64,000 bases of DNA from Rhodopseudomonas palustris JSC-3b (GCA_000504425.1 KI632513.1:1646626-1710625); one strand, 5' to 3'. Counted from the stretch's first letter, positions 36,354-45,427 are shown. The notes: generated by a model not told the origin, from the letters alone. A program made the numbers and translations.

Positions 36354-38572
36354 AGCAGTTGCTGGACTTGAGCCGACTTGGTGGCGCTAGCGACGTGATC
36401 GACAAAGGACGGAGAGCGCACGAAATTTCCGACCGTGGACATCGACTCTTGTCGGCTGACCGACTTCACGAAACTGCGCAGATTCCCGTTGTCATCAACC
36501 TCGGAACTGACAGTGATATGCAGTCGCTGTTCCGTACCCTGACCAGCAACCGGACCGGGCACGGACGCTGCCGACACAAACCCGCCGCTCGCATAACCGC
36601 GCATCCGTTCGAGATTGGCGACGCCAATTCGCCGCGTGCTATCAGCATCGAATACATATTCGCCCCGGTGCACGATACCAGCAGGCTCATACTTCCCGCC
36701 CGCACCAGTGTAGCCGCCCGAGTCGAACTTCGGCATTACATAGGAGCCGACGTTGATCGATCCGGTTTGCCCAACGTAGCCACCAGAGCTGAACCCAAAC
36801 ATGCCGCCAAGCCCGCCTAGCGCAGCCTGCCACAGCTGCCGCGCGGCCATTCGCATGAGTTCATCAGAAATGCTGCCAAGCGCGTCCAGTCCGGATTTCT
36901 TGAAGGCATCCCATGCCGACATTCCGTTACGGATATTCTGCCCGAACGACGCGAATAGATTCTCGAAGGTCCGTTCCCCGAACTGGTTCGCTTGCCGCAG
37001 GGCGTTGTTCAACCGGATCGCAGCGGCTTCCGAGGAAGCCAGGGCGCGCGGGACATCGTTGCCATAAATCGATGCGAGTTGCTGGGCAATCGCAGTATCT
37101 TCAGCCGACAGGAACGCGGTTTGCTGGCCGAACTTGATGTCAGCTGCGACCCTCGCCCTCGCCAACGCTTCTGCGGCGGCACCTGCGCCCGCAGCAAGTT
37201 CTTTGATCTTGGCGGTCATGGCCTCAGTCATCGGCAAGCCCGCCTGTTGCGCCGCTGCCGTCAGCGTCGCTTCCGCGCGCAACCGTTCTTGTGCGGCGGC
37301 ACCAAGGCCAGCCGCGTCGGCGTCAGCCCGCAGTCGCGCCGTATGCTTGCCAATCGACTCCGACGCCCGATCAAACTGATTGTTCTTGTCCGCTGCGACC
37401 GCGGCAGTCGGTGTTTTGGATTCGTCACCACGAAGGGACGTGCTGATGCCGGATGCATCGCGCATCGCCCTGGTGACGTTCGAATAATCCTGGAGCGCAG
37501 CCTTAAGCTTGTCGTTCGCAGCAAGCTGCCGCAAATCAACCTGCAAACCGGGCAATTCGCTGTTCAGCCCCAGCTTGCCGGTGGCAGCCGTCAGCGTTGA
37601 CCAGATTGACGCATTGCCAACGTTATTGGTGAACCAATCCGGAACCTGCTTCAACGTCTGATAAAGCGCGGTCGCATAGCCGACAGCCTGCGCGAGCGTT
37701 TCGGTGATCGCAACCCAATTTGCATGATAATTCGTCCCCGCTGCCGCCAAGTCATCCTGAATCGGCTTCCACTTCTCTGCGAGAACCTTTTCCGCCGCTT
37801 CCATGCGGTTCTTGAGTTCGAGCGCCCGGCCAACATCTTCCGAAGAAATGATGGTGGTCTTGCTCATCGCATCGGCGCGCCTGAGCATGTCATCAAGATA
37901 GCCCGCATCCGAGCGCAGCGCATTGGTCAGGGGCTCACCGAAGGCCTTGCTGGCAATATCCAAGGCGGCGAGCCGTTCGCCCTTCTGCATCGCTTCGTCA
38001 ATCAGCTTGACGACCGCGCGAAGCTTGTCCTCGGTGCTGTTCGCGCCGGACAACGCAGCAAGCCCCGAATTGCCCTGGAAATTCCCCGCCTTGATCAGCA
38101 TATCCAAGCGCTGCTGCAATTCGCTGCCGCCAAGCTTATCAACCGTAACTTCGTTGAATCGCTTTAGCGCGTCCGTCACTTCATCAATCGAGACGCGTGC
38201 AGCCGCGCCCGACTTGGTGACGCGCTGAAACATTTCGGTCGAAAGATCGGCCTTGCTCGCGCGCTCGGCAATGTCTGAATATTCTGCGATCCGCGCCTTT
38301 GCCAGCTCAGTCGCGTAAGCCATCAGCCGGAAGGCGTCACGAACGGCGGTGATCCCGAGCGCAATGGGTCCTAGGACACCAAGCACGCGACCGAAAGCAA
38401 GCGCCGCCCCGCCAGCCGCCCCTTGTGCCGCCAACCAACCCGCGTTCATCTCAACGACGTTCTTCGTGATGCTCTTAACCGCGGTCGTCGCAAGACTGCT
38501 TGTCGAGCGCATGTCCTCGCGGAATTTCGTCAGGTCCGCACGGATCGGGATATTAAGCGCTGGCGTTGCCAT
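36350..38572 (-). CDS. Phage tail tape measure protein
   Basis: A 740-residue protein with the layout of lambda/HK97-type tape measure proteins: an N-terminal [16 protein letters not shown] segment, one or two hydrophobic stretches ([24 protein letters not shown]), long helical Ala/Gln/Glu-rich repeats, then C-terminal blocks [83 protein letters not shown] and a final strand-rich domain. It would set tail length and help eject DNA. The ATG at 38572 overlaps the upstream gene by 20 bases. Its presence shows that a siphovirus-type tail was once part of the element. Confidence 0.87.
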   Translation of the reverse strand: MATPALNIPIRADLTKFREDMRSTSSLATTAVKSITKNVVEMNAGWLAAQGAAGGAALAFGRVLGVLGPIALGITAVRDAFRLMAYATELAKARIAEYSDIAERASKADLSTEMFQRVTKSGAAARVSIDEVTDALKRFNEVTVDKLGGSELQQRLDMLIKAGNFQGNSGLAALSGANSTEDKLRAVVKLIDEAMQKGERLAALDIASKAFGEPLTNALRSDAGYLDDMLRRADAMSKTTIISSEDVGRALELKNRMEAAEKVLAEKWKPIQDDLAAAGTNYHANWVAITETLAQAVGYATALYQTLKQVPDWFTNNVGNASIWSTLTAATGKLGLNSELPGLQVDLRQLAANDKLKAALQDYSNVTRAMRDASGISTSLRGDESKTPTAAVAADKNNQFDRASESIGKHTARLRADADAAGLGAAAQERLRAEATLTAAAQQAGLPMTEAMTAKIKELAAGAGAAAEALARARVAADIKFGQQTAFLSAEDTAIAQQLASIYGNDVPRALASSEAAAIRLNNALRQANQFGERTFENLFASFGQNIRNGMSAWDAFKKSGLDALGSISDELMRMAARQLWQAALGGLGGMFGFSSGGYVGQTGSINVGSYVMPKFDSGGYTGAGGKYEPAGIVHRGEYVFDADSTRRIGVANLERMRGYASGGFVSAASVPGPVAGQGTEQRLHITVSSEVDDNGNLRSFVKSVSRQESMSTVGNFVRSPSFVDHVASATKSAQVQQLL

Positions 38573-38948
38573 ATTCTTCCCCCACAAACAGACGTGTGAT
38601 TACTTCGAAAGCAACCACGGCATTGGCAGCGACCGGCTGACCACGGACAAATTGTTCAATCAGCGCGTCGGCATCGGCGAATTTCATACCGCCGCCCCAA
38701 AGCCCATACAGTAGAACGCGCTCAACATCCGGAATTGAATAGACGCCTTCCTCAAAACGCCGGAGGCATGCCGCGGGAGTGTCGCCGTATTGACCACGCA
38801 GCGGTGCAAGTTCGAAAATGCCGTTTCGTGTTCGCATCATTTTTGGCGCGTCCGGATCGCCGTTCAGCACCTTCAACACGCGCGGATTGTTCAGGTTGAA
38901 AGTGTGGGTTCCACCGGACCATGTAATTTCCCGCTGGCACGGATTCAT
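38553..38948 (-). CDS. Tail protein of gene-transfer-agent gp10 type
   Basis: A 131-residue protein resembling the GTA gp10-like tail proteins of alphaproteobacteria: [25 protein letters not shown] opens the fold, then [59 protein letters not shown]. In gene transfer agents the corresponding gene lies between the major tail gene and the tape measure gene; here it also directly precedes the tape measure. The start overlaps the stop of the preceding gene by four bases. Confidence 0.7.
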   Translation of the reverse strand: MNPCQREITWSGGTHTFNLNNPRVLKVLNGDPDAPKMMRTRNGIFELAPLRGQYGDTPAACLRRFEEGVYSIPDVERVLLYGLWGGGMKFADADALIEQFVRGQPVAANAVVAFEVITRLFVGEEYGNASA

Positions 38949-39340
38949 CTCAAAGCGTCCTTGATTGCCTGGTTGATCGCCGCTTGCATACCGGCCCGCT
39001 TCTCTCTGTAGGTTGGCCAGAAGAACGGACGCGCAGGTTGACGTGCCGTCCCGTATTCGAATGCTTCCGCGTAGTCGTATGAAACGCCGGACCCCTCCCG
39101 AACTTCCTTCGTTGTCAGCTCCCCACCTGCCTGAACAATGAATTCAAGTTCGTCCTTACCCGGAACGACCGTGCATGATTGTTCAAGATTGCCGGTTTCA
39201 TCCGGCGACTGTTCGAGCGCTACCAATGCGGCCCGCTGCGCGTCTGAAAGGTCTTGCGCCTGTTCATTGATCGCGCGCGAGATCGGTCCCACCAGTCGGT
39301 CAGGCAGCGACCGAAGATAGGAGTCTAGATCGTCCGCCAT
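38945..39340 (-). CDS. HK97 gp10-like head-tail/tail completion protein
   Basis: A 131-residue protein of the HK97 gp10-like type: MADDLDSYLRSLPDRLVGPISRAINEQAQDLSDAQRAA at the N-terminus, then GELTTKEVREGSGVSYDYAEAFEYGTARQPARPFFWPTYREKRAGMQAAINQAI. The EYGT-x-RQPARPFFWP motif is diagnostic. Such proteins bridge head and tail. The ATG at 39340 overlaps the stop of the large terminase gene (TAATG). An upstream longer frame runs inside the terminase gene and is rejected. Confidence 0.82.
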   Translation of the reverse strand: MADDLDSYLRSLPDRLVGPISRAINEQAQDLSDAQRAALVALEQSPDETGNLEQSCTVVPGKDELEFIVQAGGELTTKEVREGSGVSYDYAEAFEYGTARQPARPFFWPTYREKRAGMQAAINQAIKDALR

Positions 39341-40962
39341 TAGAAGAACCCCATTTCGTTGCTGAAACTGTCGCGGTCGTACATCGATTGTGCTTCTGCC
39401 GCCGCAGCGCGGGAAACGGCCATCCAAGTCGCAACTGCACCGTCAATCCGGTCCCGCGACTTCCCCTTGTGCATGGTCCGATTGCCAGCGCTATCGGTGT
39501 GAATGGCGACGTTGTCGAAGCACCAGCGCAAAACGGGGTGGCCAGCGTGCACAAAATTCCCCGCAAGGATTACCCGTTCCAGTTCGTTCAGGGCTGGCGA
39601 TTGCGTCACCCACCCCTGCCGGATCGTGGCGCAAGGAAAGCCGTCGTCGGTCAACGGTCCCATGACCGGCTGCGCATAGGCAGGATCGAAGCCGATTTCC
39701 CGAACGTCGAAGCGCTCGCACAGTCCACGAATGCACGCTTCCACCGCTCCATAGTCGATGACGTTGCCAGGTGTGGCGGTTATGAAACCTTGCTGCGCCC
39801 ATTCGACATACGGAACCCCGTCACGGTCTGTGCGAGTCCGGAGGTTGTCAGCCGGAACAAAGAAATGCGGCACGATCAAGAATTCATCGCCTTTCCGCAC
39901 ACATGCCACAACCGCCGTTAGATCGGTCGTCACCGACATATCGACGCCAATCCAGCACGGCAGCCGATCGATGTCAGATGGCAGCGGACGGTCGCCACGG
40001 TCATAAACAGCCATGTCAATGAATGGGTCGGTCGAGTGGTCCAACCAGACATTCAGGTTGTATTGCCGGAACGTCTCGCGAGCGGTGATAGATGTTTCGC
40101 CGTCGCGCGCAAGTTGGCGAAGCCCTTCGATATCCTGATAGCCCAACGCCAGGCCGGGATTGACCGCGTACCACAAGGACTCGTCGCGCCAATCGGCATC
40201 AGCCGGTGTCTCAAAAAGGATCGGCAGCAATGACGGATCATTGATTTCGCCGCGCGCCACCTTGCGGGCACGTTCGACAATCTCAAAGGCGATATTTTCT
40301 TGACCGCGGCCCGATGTGGTCGCCACGATCATCAGCGAACCCTTTGTCTTCGGCAGCGCCGACGTCAGCGCCTTCCACAGTTCGGCATTCTTCCAGACGT
40401 GCAGTTCATCTACGAACACAAATGCCGGTGTCCGACCATGCGCGGGCGCGCCTTCGCCGCTGATCGCCTCAAGGAATGTCCCATCCTTCCGAAGCTGAAT
40501 TTTCTTGACGCTGTTGTGCGCGTCGTAAATTCGAACCGCCTCAAGAACGCGCTTATCCTGCCGGATAATCCCGGCCGCCTCTCGGAAGCCAAGTCCGGCT
40601 TGCTGCCGATCCGACGCCGCAAAGATAGCTTCTCCACCGGGACGGCGTTCCGGTCCGATGGTGTGCAGCAAGGACAACGCAGCGGCTAGGCTCGTCTTCC
40701 GGTTGCCACGGGGCAGCAGCAGGACCACGTTTTTGACGATCCGGCTTCCGTCCGGATGGCGCGGACCATAGATCGCCCGAACAATCCGTTCCTGCCATTT
40801 GTCCAGCGTGAAGGCATGCCGCGGCGCCGTCGATTTTGGATGACGAAGCAAGCGCAGGAAGGCGACAGCTCGCTCACCGTATCCGAACGGATCGGCGATC
40901 GGCGAGCCGTCAAAAATCCATTTGGGAAGGTTCGGAATCATCATTTTCGTTACTGATTGCAC
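39340..40962 (-). CDS. terL: Phage terminase large subunit
   Basis: A 540-residue DNA-packaging motor of the HK97/phiSLT type. The ATPase domain shows a Walker A-like LLLPRGNRKTSLAA near residue 80, Walker B VFVDELHVW near 190 and the coupling motif ATTSGRGQ; the RNase H-like nuclease domain starts at GVDMSVTTDLTA (catalytic Asp) and continues with GFDPAYAQPVM and DRIDGAVATWMA. It is 13 bases into the overlap with the small terminase. The gene lies in the middle of the structural module, between the head-tail adaptor and tail genes, whereas in HK97-like phages it is normally at the start. Confidence 0.93.
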   Translation of the reverse strand: MQSVTKMMIPNLPKWIFDGSPIADPFGYGERAVAFLRLLRHPKSTAPRHAFTLDKWQERIVRAIYGPRHPDGSRIVKNVVLLLPRGNRKTSLAAALSLLHTIGPERRPGGEAIFAASDRQQAGLGFREAAGIIRQDKRVLEAVRIYDAHNSVKKIQLRKDGTFLEAISGEGAPAHGRTPAFVFVDELHVWKNAELWKALTSALPKTKGSLMIVATTSGRGQENIAFEIVERARKVARGEINDPSLLPILFETPADADWRDESLWYAVNPGLALGYQDIEGLRQLARDGETSITARETFRQYNLNVWLDHSTDPFIDMAVYDRGDRPLPSDIDRLPCWIGVDMSVTTDLTAVVACVRKGDEFLIVPHFFVPADNLRTRTDRDGVPYVEWAQQGFITATPGNVIDYGAVEACIRGLCERFDVREIGFDPAYAQPVMGPLTDDGFPCATIRQGWVTQSPALNELERVILAGNFVHAGHPVLRWCFDNVAIHTDSAGNRTMHKGKSRDRIDGAVATWMAVSRAAAAEAQSMYDRDSFSNEMGFF

Positions 40963-41066
40963 GTCTCGACCAGCTGACCGGCGTCAATCCAATCCATTGG
41001 TGATGGTTCGGAATCATCATCTTCATTTCTGATTGCGGGTCGCGACCGACTGACCGGCGTCAGACC
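40930..41066. repeat. Imperfect 61-base tandem duplication at the terS/terL junction
   Basis: Two copies, 40930-40990 and 41006-41066, share GTTCGGAATCATCAT, CTGATTGC and TGACCGGCGTCA, with scattered differences and a period of 76 bases. The upstream copy encodes the usual P27-type end of the small terminase (GLTPVSRSR), while the downstream copy is read in another frame and gives the last residues and the stop, then the terL start ATGATGATT. The second ATGATGATT in the other copy is a relict start. Confidence 0.8.
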
Positions 41067-41387
41067 CAATTCAGCGGCAAGCAACCGCGCCCTGGTCATT
41101 GCGTCCGATTGAATGGCTGTTGCCGGATGACGCTTGATCCCGGTCTCAGTCGTGAAGGTGTGACCTTCGGCTTGCAGTTGTCGTTCCGTCTCGCGCACCT
41201 GCCCGATCGCGACGCAATAGTTTTCTAGGCTGCCGAGGTCGGCGACCGTCAGAATCCGGCGAGTGATCAGGATCGGGAAGACGCGACGCCATTCCGCTTT
41301 CGCGTCGGCTGACAACCATTTCGGCGCTGGTCGGTTTTGCCGGATCGCCCCGTTATCGACCACCAACTGAGGTTTAGTCCCGCGCAT
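40950..41387 (-). CDS. terS: Phage terminase small subunit, P27 family
   Basis: A 145-residue P27-type small terminase, which recognises the packaging site and regulates TerL. RPAPKWLSADAKAEWRRVFPILITRRILTVADLGSLENYCVAIGQVRETERQL is the family core, HPATAIQSDAMTRARLLAAELGLTPVSRSR is the family end. Then about 25 extra residues follow (PAIRNEDDDSEPSPMDWIDAGQ...), produced by the tandem duplication at the junction with terL. The ATG at 41387 overlaps the upstream stop. Confidence 0.9.
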   Translation of the reverse strand: MRGTKPQLVVDNGAIRQNRPAPKWLSADAKAEWRRVFPILITRRILTVADLGSLENYCVAIGQVRETERQLQAEGHTFTTETGIKRHPATAIQSDAMTRARLLAAELGLTPVSRSRPAIRNEDDDSEPSPMDWIDAGQLVETCNQ

Positions 41388-41707
41388 TACGATGAACCCA
41401 ATAATTCAGTACGAAGTTCCAGACCTTGCCGACGCCCGATTTCCTTCAGCTCTTTGACGTTGTGAAATTGGCCGTCATAGAGAACGCGATCCGCAGTCGT
41501 GATGCCGCCAACGTATCTCGTCCGAAACACAATAACGGTCACATCCGTTGCGCCAGCACCGCGAATATATTCGTCGGTGCTAGATTGCACCTTCTGCGCA
41601 CGCAGCGTTACCAGCTTCGCCCATTGCTGCGAGGGTGTGCCGTAATCGTCCACAACGGTCGTCATCCGTTGAATTTCAATCACGCGGTCCAGCTGTCCGG
41701 CTTTCAT
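41387..41707 (-). CDS. Phage head-tail adaptor/closure protein
   Basis: A 106-residue head closure protein of the SPP1 gp16 / HK97 gp7 type: GQLDRVIEIQRMTTVVDDYGTPSQQWAKLVTLRAQKVQSS is the family N-terminus, FRTRYVGGITTADRVLYDGQFHNVKELKEIGRRQGLELRTELL the end. It would close the capsid connector after packaging. Overlaps the small terminase by one base and the upstream gene by four. Confidence 0.88.
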   Translation of the reverse strand: MKAGQLDRVIEIQRMTTVVDDYGTPSQQWAKLVTLRAQKVQSSTDEYIRGAGATDVTVIVFRTRYVGGITTADRVLYDGQFHNVKELKEIGRRQGLELRTELLGSS

Positions 41708-42363
41708 GGCATAATCCGATGCCCGATTTTATCAGGCCACTTTTCCAACACCTTGGTATTAATGCCGTCGCGAGTCACGCACGCGTGCTGGCAGAACGCA
41801 CCAACCGCATGGATTTGGTTGAATGGATCACTCGAATGAAGCGAGGTGTGCAAGGCGAGCCGCTGCGCACGCATCACCTGCAACCCCGAACCGATCGGAT
41901 CATCAGCCTCGAACTCAGTTCGCCACTCTTCCGGATGATAGAATTTCCTAGCGGGAACAGCTTCAAACGCGCGAACCCCGCGATCGAAATTGGCGATGCT
42001 GATGAATTTCGGCGCGTCTGCCGCGCGGGACCAACCCGCGATTCCGATGATGAAGCTGTCTCCCCACATCACACTCTGTGGAATTCCAGTCTTTTCGGTC
42101 GATGATTTGTACACAGAGGACAACGTCTTCGCTGCGTTCGCAAGCAGATCATCGAACGTCTCGAACCCCTGCTCCGCAAATGCGCTCGTCGCGAGAATGC
42201 CAACCGCAGCGTAGCCAACAGCTCCCACTACCGCATCCAGATGCGGAAGGCAGATAAGTTTTGAAGAAACGCCCCGCACCACCCCGTCATTGGCACTGTA
42301 CAACGTGCCATCGGCGAAGATATGTGCGGCGTCCGCCGTCAGGTAAGCGTTTAGCGCGCTCAT
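41704..42363 (-). CDS. Phage protein of unknown function, Ntn-hydrolase-like start
   Basis: A 219-residue protein. The N-terminus AYLTADAAHIFADGTLYSANDGVVRGVSSKLICLPHLDAVVGAVGYAAVG, with strand-turn-strand spacing and a Thr-Ala-Asp near residue 9, resembles proteasome-beta/HslV-type (Ntn) folds, in which a DG pair and SKL basic residue follow. The rest has no known motif. Its ATG at 42363 overlaps the stop of a 35-residue peptide gene. It takes the place where a major tail protein gene would be expected, but it does not look like one. Confidence 0.6.
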   Translation of the reverse strand: MSALNAYLTADAAHIFADGTLYSANDGVVRGVSSKLICLPHLDAVVGAVGYAAVGILATSAFAEQGFETFDDLLANAAKTLSSVYKSSTEKTGIPQSVMWGDSFIIGIAGWSRAADAPKFISIANFDRGVRAFEAVPARKFYHPEEWRTEFEADDPIGSGLQVMRAQRLALHTSLHSSDPFNQIHAVGAFCQHACVTRDGINTKVLEKWPDKIGHRIMP

Positions 42364-42467
42364 TCCCAACGCCCTCCACCGAGGCAAGGCGTGATCACGC
42401 TCGTCATGAACGTCCCAGCGCCTAACGCCGTAGCAATGAGCGCACCGATACCCGTGAAGATTGCCAT
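42360..42467 (-). CDS. Small hydrophobic peptide (35 residues)
   Basis: An open frame of 35 codons, MAIFTGIGALIATALGAGTF followed by MTSVITPCLGGGRWE, with a good ribosome site (TAAGGAG, eight bases before the ATG at 42467) and an ATGA overlap with the next gene. It is predicted to be one membrane-spanning or membrane-surface helix with small residues spaced as in glycine zippers. Coupled translation on both sides argues that it is real. Possible roles are a pinholin-like or virion-internal peptide; both are speculation. Confidence 0.6.
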   Translation of the reverse strand: MAIFTGIGALIATALGAGTFMTSVITPCLGGGRWE

Positions 42468-42479
42468 TCCCGAAACTCC

Positions 42480-42920
42480 TTAAATGACGACCGACCACCG
42501 CTCTTGAATCAGTGAATTGATGACCACAATGCCGTGCGATGTTTCACCATCGGAATCACGGAGGAACCGCGTCGATTCAATCCGGCAATCAGCGCATGTA
42601 AAATTCGGATCATCGATATCGAGAGGCTGGACGCGACCGATCGCACGCCGAATGGCTCCCGCAATCGCTTTCACCCCTGCAAGACTGGTTTCTCGTTTCC
42701 AAATGTGAACGGTCGAATGAACGCGAACCAGCGTTCGGCTAATCAGCTGATCCGGCCCCGCATCAATCGTCTGATCTTCGCCAAGGATAATCGACGGATC
42801 AGGCGCCGGGCGCTGATTTCGGTCCAGAATGCTTTGAGCTGGCACAAGGGCTGTCACTGCCGTGGTCGAGATCAACCTAGCGCGCAACGCCTTCTGTACC
42901 GCAAGCGAAGGATCACCCAT
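42480..42920 (-). CDS. DUF3168-type tail terminator protein
   Basis: A 146-residue protein with the pattern of the DUF3168 tail completion family: MGDPSLAVQKALRARLISTTAVTALVPAQSILDRNQRPAPDPSIILGEDQTID, then VHSTVHIWKRETSLAGVKAIAGAIRRAIG and a C-terminal strand region ending RFLRDSDGETSHGIVVINSLIQERW. Such proteins cap the tail and join it to the head. The ATG at 42920 lies within the end of the connector gene. Confidence 0.78.
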   Translation of the reverse strand: MGDPSLAVQKALRARLISTTAVTALVPAQSILDRNQRPAPDPSIILGEDQTIDAGPDQLISRTLVRVHSTVHIWKRETSLAGVKAIAGAIRRAIGRVQPLDIDDPNFTCADCRIESTRFLRDSDGETSHGIVVINSLIQERWSVVI

Positions 42921-43215
42921 TTGACCACGACCAATCACGGTAATCGTTCACGATGTCGATCACACCGAACGGCAACGTTTGGGCGTTGACGCCAACCAAC
43001 GCGCCCTCACGGTTTTCATAATAATGAGCGATCATCAGCAGTACCGCGTGATCGATCGCGGGCGGTACGCCATCCGGATATCGATCCGCGATCTGGTAGC
43101 CGAGCTGGCGTTCTAACCAATCGCTCGCCACTCCGATCAGGCGCGTAATCAATGCGTCATCCGTATCGAACGACACGTTCAAGTGAGCCTTCGCATCGTC
43201 AAGAGATACTGTCAT
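42913..43215 (-). CDS. Phage head-tail connector protein (gp6-like)
   Basis: A 100-residue protein of the head-tail connector family: VSLDDAKAHLNVSFDTDDALITRLIGVASDWLERQLGYQI at the N-terminus, then PPAIDHAVLLMIAHYYENREGALVG, with the helix-loop arrangement and the conserved HYYENRE motif. It forms a ring below the portal. It follows the HNH gene by three bases. Confidence 0.9.
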   Translation of the reverse strand: MTVSLDDAKAHLNVSFDTDDALITRLIGVASDWLERQLGYQIADRYPDGVPPAIDHAVLLMIAHYYENREGALVGVNAQTLPFGVIDIVNDYRDWSWSNG

Positions 43216-43218
43216 CGG

Positions 43219-43569
43219 CTACGGCCCCACTCCAATTCGCTTCTCAGCCGCCTGTTTTCGGCTGTTGTGGCACCGCGAACAGAGCGGCTGCCAGTTTCCT
43301 CGATCCCAAAACAACATCATGTCGCCACGGTGCGGCCTAATGTGATCAACGACCGTCGCATCAGCACCGCACGAACAGCGCGGATTATTCAGCAAGAACG
43401 TTGCTCGCGCCTTCTGCCATCGCGATCCATATCCGCGATCGGCAGCACTTGACCGTTTGGCATCGAACGCGGCCTTCCGCTGCTGCGCTCGCTTTTGCTG
43501 ACACGGGCAAAGCGCGCCGGAAGCCACCTTGAAGCCGCAACGGCAAATCCGTGGCGCGCGAATCGGCAT
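43219..43569 (-). CDS. HNH endonuclease of phage packaging type
   Basis: A 116-residue HNH nuclease. Zinc-binding Cys pairs in CRCGFK/CPC and NPRCSCGADATVVDHIRPHRGD, then LFWDRGNWQPLCSRCHNSRKQA give the DH-x-H-N arrangement. Phage HNH proteins next to terminase and connector genes stimulate specific DNA cleavage by TerL. It shares an overlap of one base with the cold-shock domain gene. Confidence 0.9.
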   Translation of the reverse strand: MPIRAPRICRCGFKVASGALCPCQQKRAQQRKAAFDAKRSSAADRGYGSRWQKARATFLLNNPRCSCGADATVVDHIRPHRGDMMLFWDRGNWQPLCSRCHNSRKQAAEKRIGVGP

Positions 43570-43781
43570 CAGATATCAACCAACTCAACGTCGATCGCTT
43601 TTGAAGCGCCGGTCTTCTTGCATGTCCCAATACGATATCGAACACGGTCACCCAGACTCAGCGGTGCGTCATCAGGATCGATGTTCGAAATATGCACAAA
43701 CACATCACGACCACCGTCGTTAGGCGTGATGAAACCGAAGCCACGTTGGCTATTGAAATGCGAGACAGTCCCAAACGGCAT
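43569..43781 (-). CDS. Cold-shock domain protein encoded in the structural module
   Basis: A 70-residue CspA-type OB-fold protein: GTVSHFNSQRGFGFITPNDGGRDVFVHISNI contains RNP1 (GFGFI) and RNP2 (VFVHI). It binds single-stranded nucleic acid. The KTGASKAIDVELV end is normal. A cold-shock gene between capsid and HNH genes is unusual; it may help late transcription, antitermination or packaging. Similar genes are not expected in HK97-like structural modules. Confidence 0.9.
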   Translation of the reverse strand: MPFGTVSHFNSQRGFGFITPNDGGRDVFVHISNIDPDDAPLSLGDRVRYRIGTCKKTGASKAIDVELVDI

Positions 43782-43839
43782 GAGCGTTCATCCTAGTTGC
43801 TGCGACGCGCGACCAAATCGACCGCGCGTCGCTGGTTTG

Positions 43840-44265
43840 TTACGCGGGCGGGTTCGCGGTCGGCAGCGAGCGAGCGCCACCAAGCACCCACAGACCGGCC
43901 ACAAAGAGATTGCCGGTATTGTTCGCCGGGGTGATCGTCGCCCGCAGATAACGCTTGTTGCCGACGTAACCCAGCTTTCGGCAGACGCCATCTTCTGCAA
44001 ACGTGAAGCTGGCCAGCGCCTCGGTGCCGATCAGATCGGCGTCATCAACCGCGGTCGCGCCGGTCATGTCCGACGCATCGGACTCTTCCAGCAGCACGGT
44101 GAAGGTCGCATCCGCGTCGCTCTGAACGCCCGTGACCAGTGCAAGGGCGACCGCTTCGTAACCACGACGATCAAGGATCGCGGAAACCTGAGCGGTGTTG
44201 TCGGTGACCGCCGCCTTGGGCTGGAACGCCGGTACGAAATGAAGGTTGTTAGCAAGATCGCGCAT
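43840..44265 (-). CDS. Hypothetical phage protein downstream of capsid, decoration-like
   Basis: A 141-residue protein immediately after the capsid gene. It is rich in short beta strands: HFVPAFQPKAAVTDNTAQVSAILDRRGYEAVALALVTGVQSDADATFTVLLEESD, then CRKLGYVGNKRYLRATITPANNTGNLFVAGLWVLGGARSLPT. Proteins of this type commonly follow the major capsid gene in HK97-like phages and may decorate or stabilise the head; the function is inferred from position. Confidence 0.65.
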   Translation of the reverse strand: MRDLANNLHFVPAFQPKAAVTDNTAQVSAILDRRGYEAVALALVTGVQSDADATFTVLLEESDASDMTGATAVDDADLIGTEALASFTFAEDGVCRKLGYVGNKRYLRATITPANNTGNLFVAGLWVLGGARSLPTANPPA

Positions 44266-44277
44266 AAGCGTTGCTCC

Positions 44278-45423
44278 TTACGAATTCGACATCTTGAGTT
44301 TCTTCAGCGCCGCAGCCTGGATCACGCCAGCACCAACCCAGCGAGTGGCATGAATTCGGGTAATACCCTTAGCCGCCTGCGTGTACGGGTCCGCCAGCGT
44401 CGCCAGCTGCTGCCGATCGACAATCCGATATGCGGTGCCGAGGTCACCAAAGACGATCGGAGTCGCGCCGCTCGAAATGTCCGGCATATCGACAGCCTCG
44501 ACCACCGGACGCCCGAGAATGGTTTCCGGCTGACCGGCCTGGAATGAGGGCTGCCAAAGATAGTTGTTCTGGCCATCCTTCAGCTTCCGGATCGCCGCCA
44601 AGGTCGTGCCGTTCAGCAGCCAAACGCCACGATTGCGATACAGCGCAGGGAGCGAATACATCAGCCCAATCAGCGAGTCCGTGCTAAGCGCGCTGGTGCT
44701 GCCGTTCGCAACGGAGCCGACGCCGCTGGCCGTCAGAATGCCTTCCGGCTCAGTGACACCGTTGCCCGAAACGAACGCGGCGCCTTCCTTCTGGCCAAAG
44801 TCTTCCGAAAGCGCCAAGCGAACCTCAGCTTCCGCCGCGCCATCGCTGCCCATGAGCAGGCTGTTCGAAATATCAACGTAGGTAGCCAACCGCCGCGAAG
44901 TAATTTCGAGCTGGCCGAAGGTCGGTTCGGAAGCGTCCGATTCCTCGATTTCTCCTTCCCACTTGGCATTCGTGATGCCCGTGCGGCGAGGATACTTGAC
45001 CGAGGGCGCCGACGAATTGCGAACGCTGGCGTATTGGCGGATCGGGCTCACCTGCACCAAGTCACGGACAAATTCCGCGCTGGTCTCGGCGGGCGCCAGG
45101 TAACCAGCAGCGGTATCGTTGGCGATCGTCAGCGCTTTGAGCGAAATGTCATCGCACTGCGGCCCTTTGCGCAGATAAGTCAACCACGCCTTGAGTTCCT
45201 GCGCGGCGCCTTCCTTATCTGCATCACCACCGCCAGCGGAAAGGCGGTTCGCCTTGGCTTCAATGCGGTCCAGGCGTTCGATCAGCTTGGGATCAATCCC
45301 TTTGGTCTCAAGTGCCGCAAGTCGATCCCCGACAGACTTAGTCAGATCGTCCAACGCCTTCTGTACGATCGCGGTCGGTTCCGCATCGGCTTCCTTCAGT
45401 TCGATCGGATTGAAATGTTTCAT
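44278..45423 (-). CDS. Major capsid protein, HK97 fold
   Basis: A 381-residue HK97-type major capsid protein. The N-terminal 105 residues are a helical scaffold-like delta domain (ELKEADAEPTAIVQKALDDLTKSVGDRLAALE...) to be removed by the protease. The mature part starts near KALTIANDTAAGYLAPAETSAEFVRDLVQVSPIRQYASV and has the P domain, FVSGNGVTEPEGILTASG, then LLNGTTLAAIRKLKDGQNNYLW and FGDLGTAYRIVDRQQLATLADPYTQAAKGITRIHATRWVG. The ATG at 45423 was chosen over an upstream ATG because it starts the delta domain. Confidence 0.93.
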   Translation of the reverse strand: MKHFNPIELKEADAEPTAIVQKALDDLTKSVGDRLAALETKGIDPKLIERLDRIEAKANRLSAGGGDADKEGAAQELKAWLTYLRKGPQCDDISLKALTIANDTAAGYLAPAETSAEFVRDLVQVSPIRQYASVRNSSAPSVKYPRRTGITNAKWEGEIEESDASEPTFGQLEITSRRLATYVDISNSLLMGSDGAAEAEVRLALSEDFGQKEGAAFVSGNGVTEPEGILTASGVGSVANGSTSALSTDSLIGLMYSLPALYRNRGVWLLNGTTLAAIRKLKDGQNNYLWQPSFQAGQPETILGRPVVEAVDMPDISSGATPIVFGDLGTAYRIVDRQQLATLADPYTQAAKGITRIHATRWVGAGVIQAAALKKLKMSNS

Positions 45424-45427
45424 GTGG

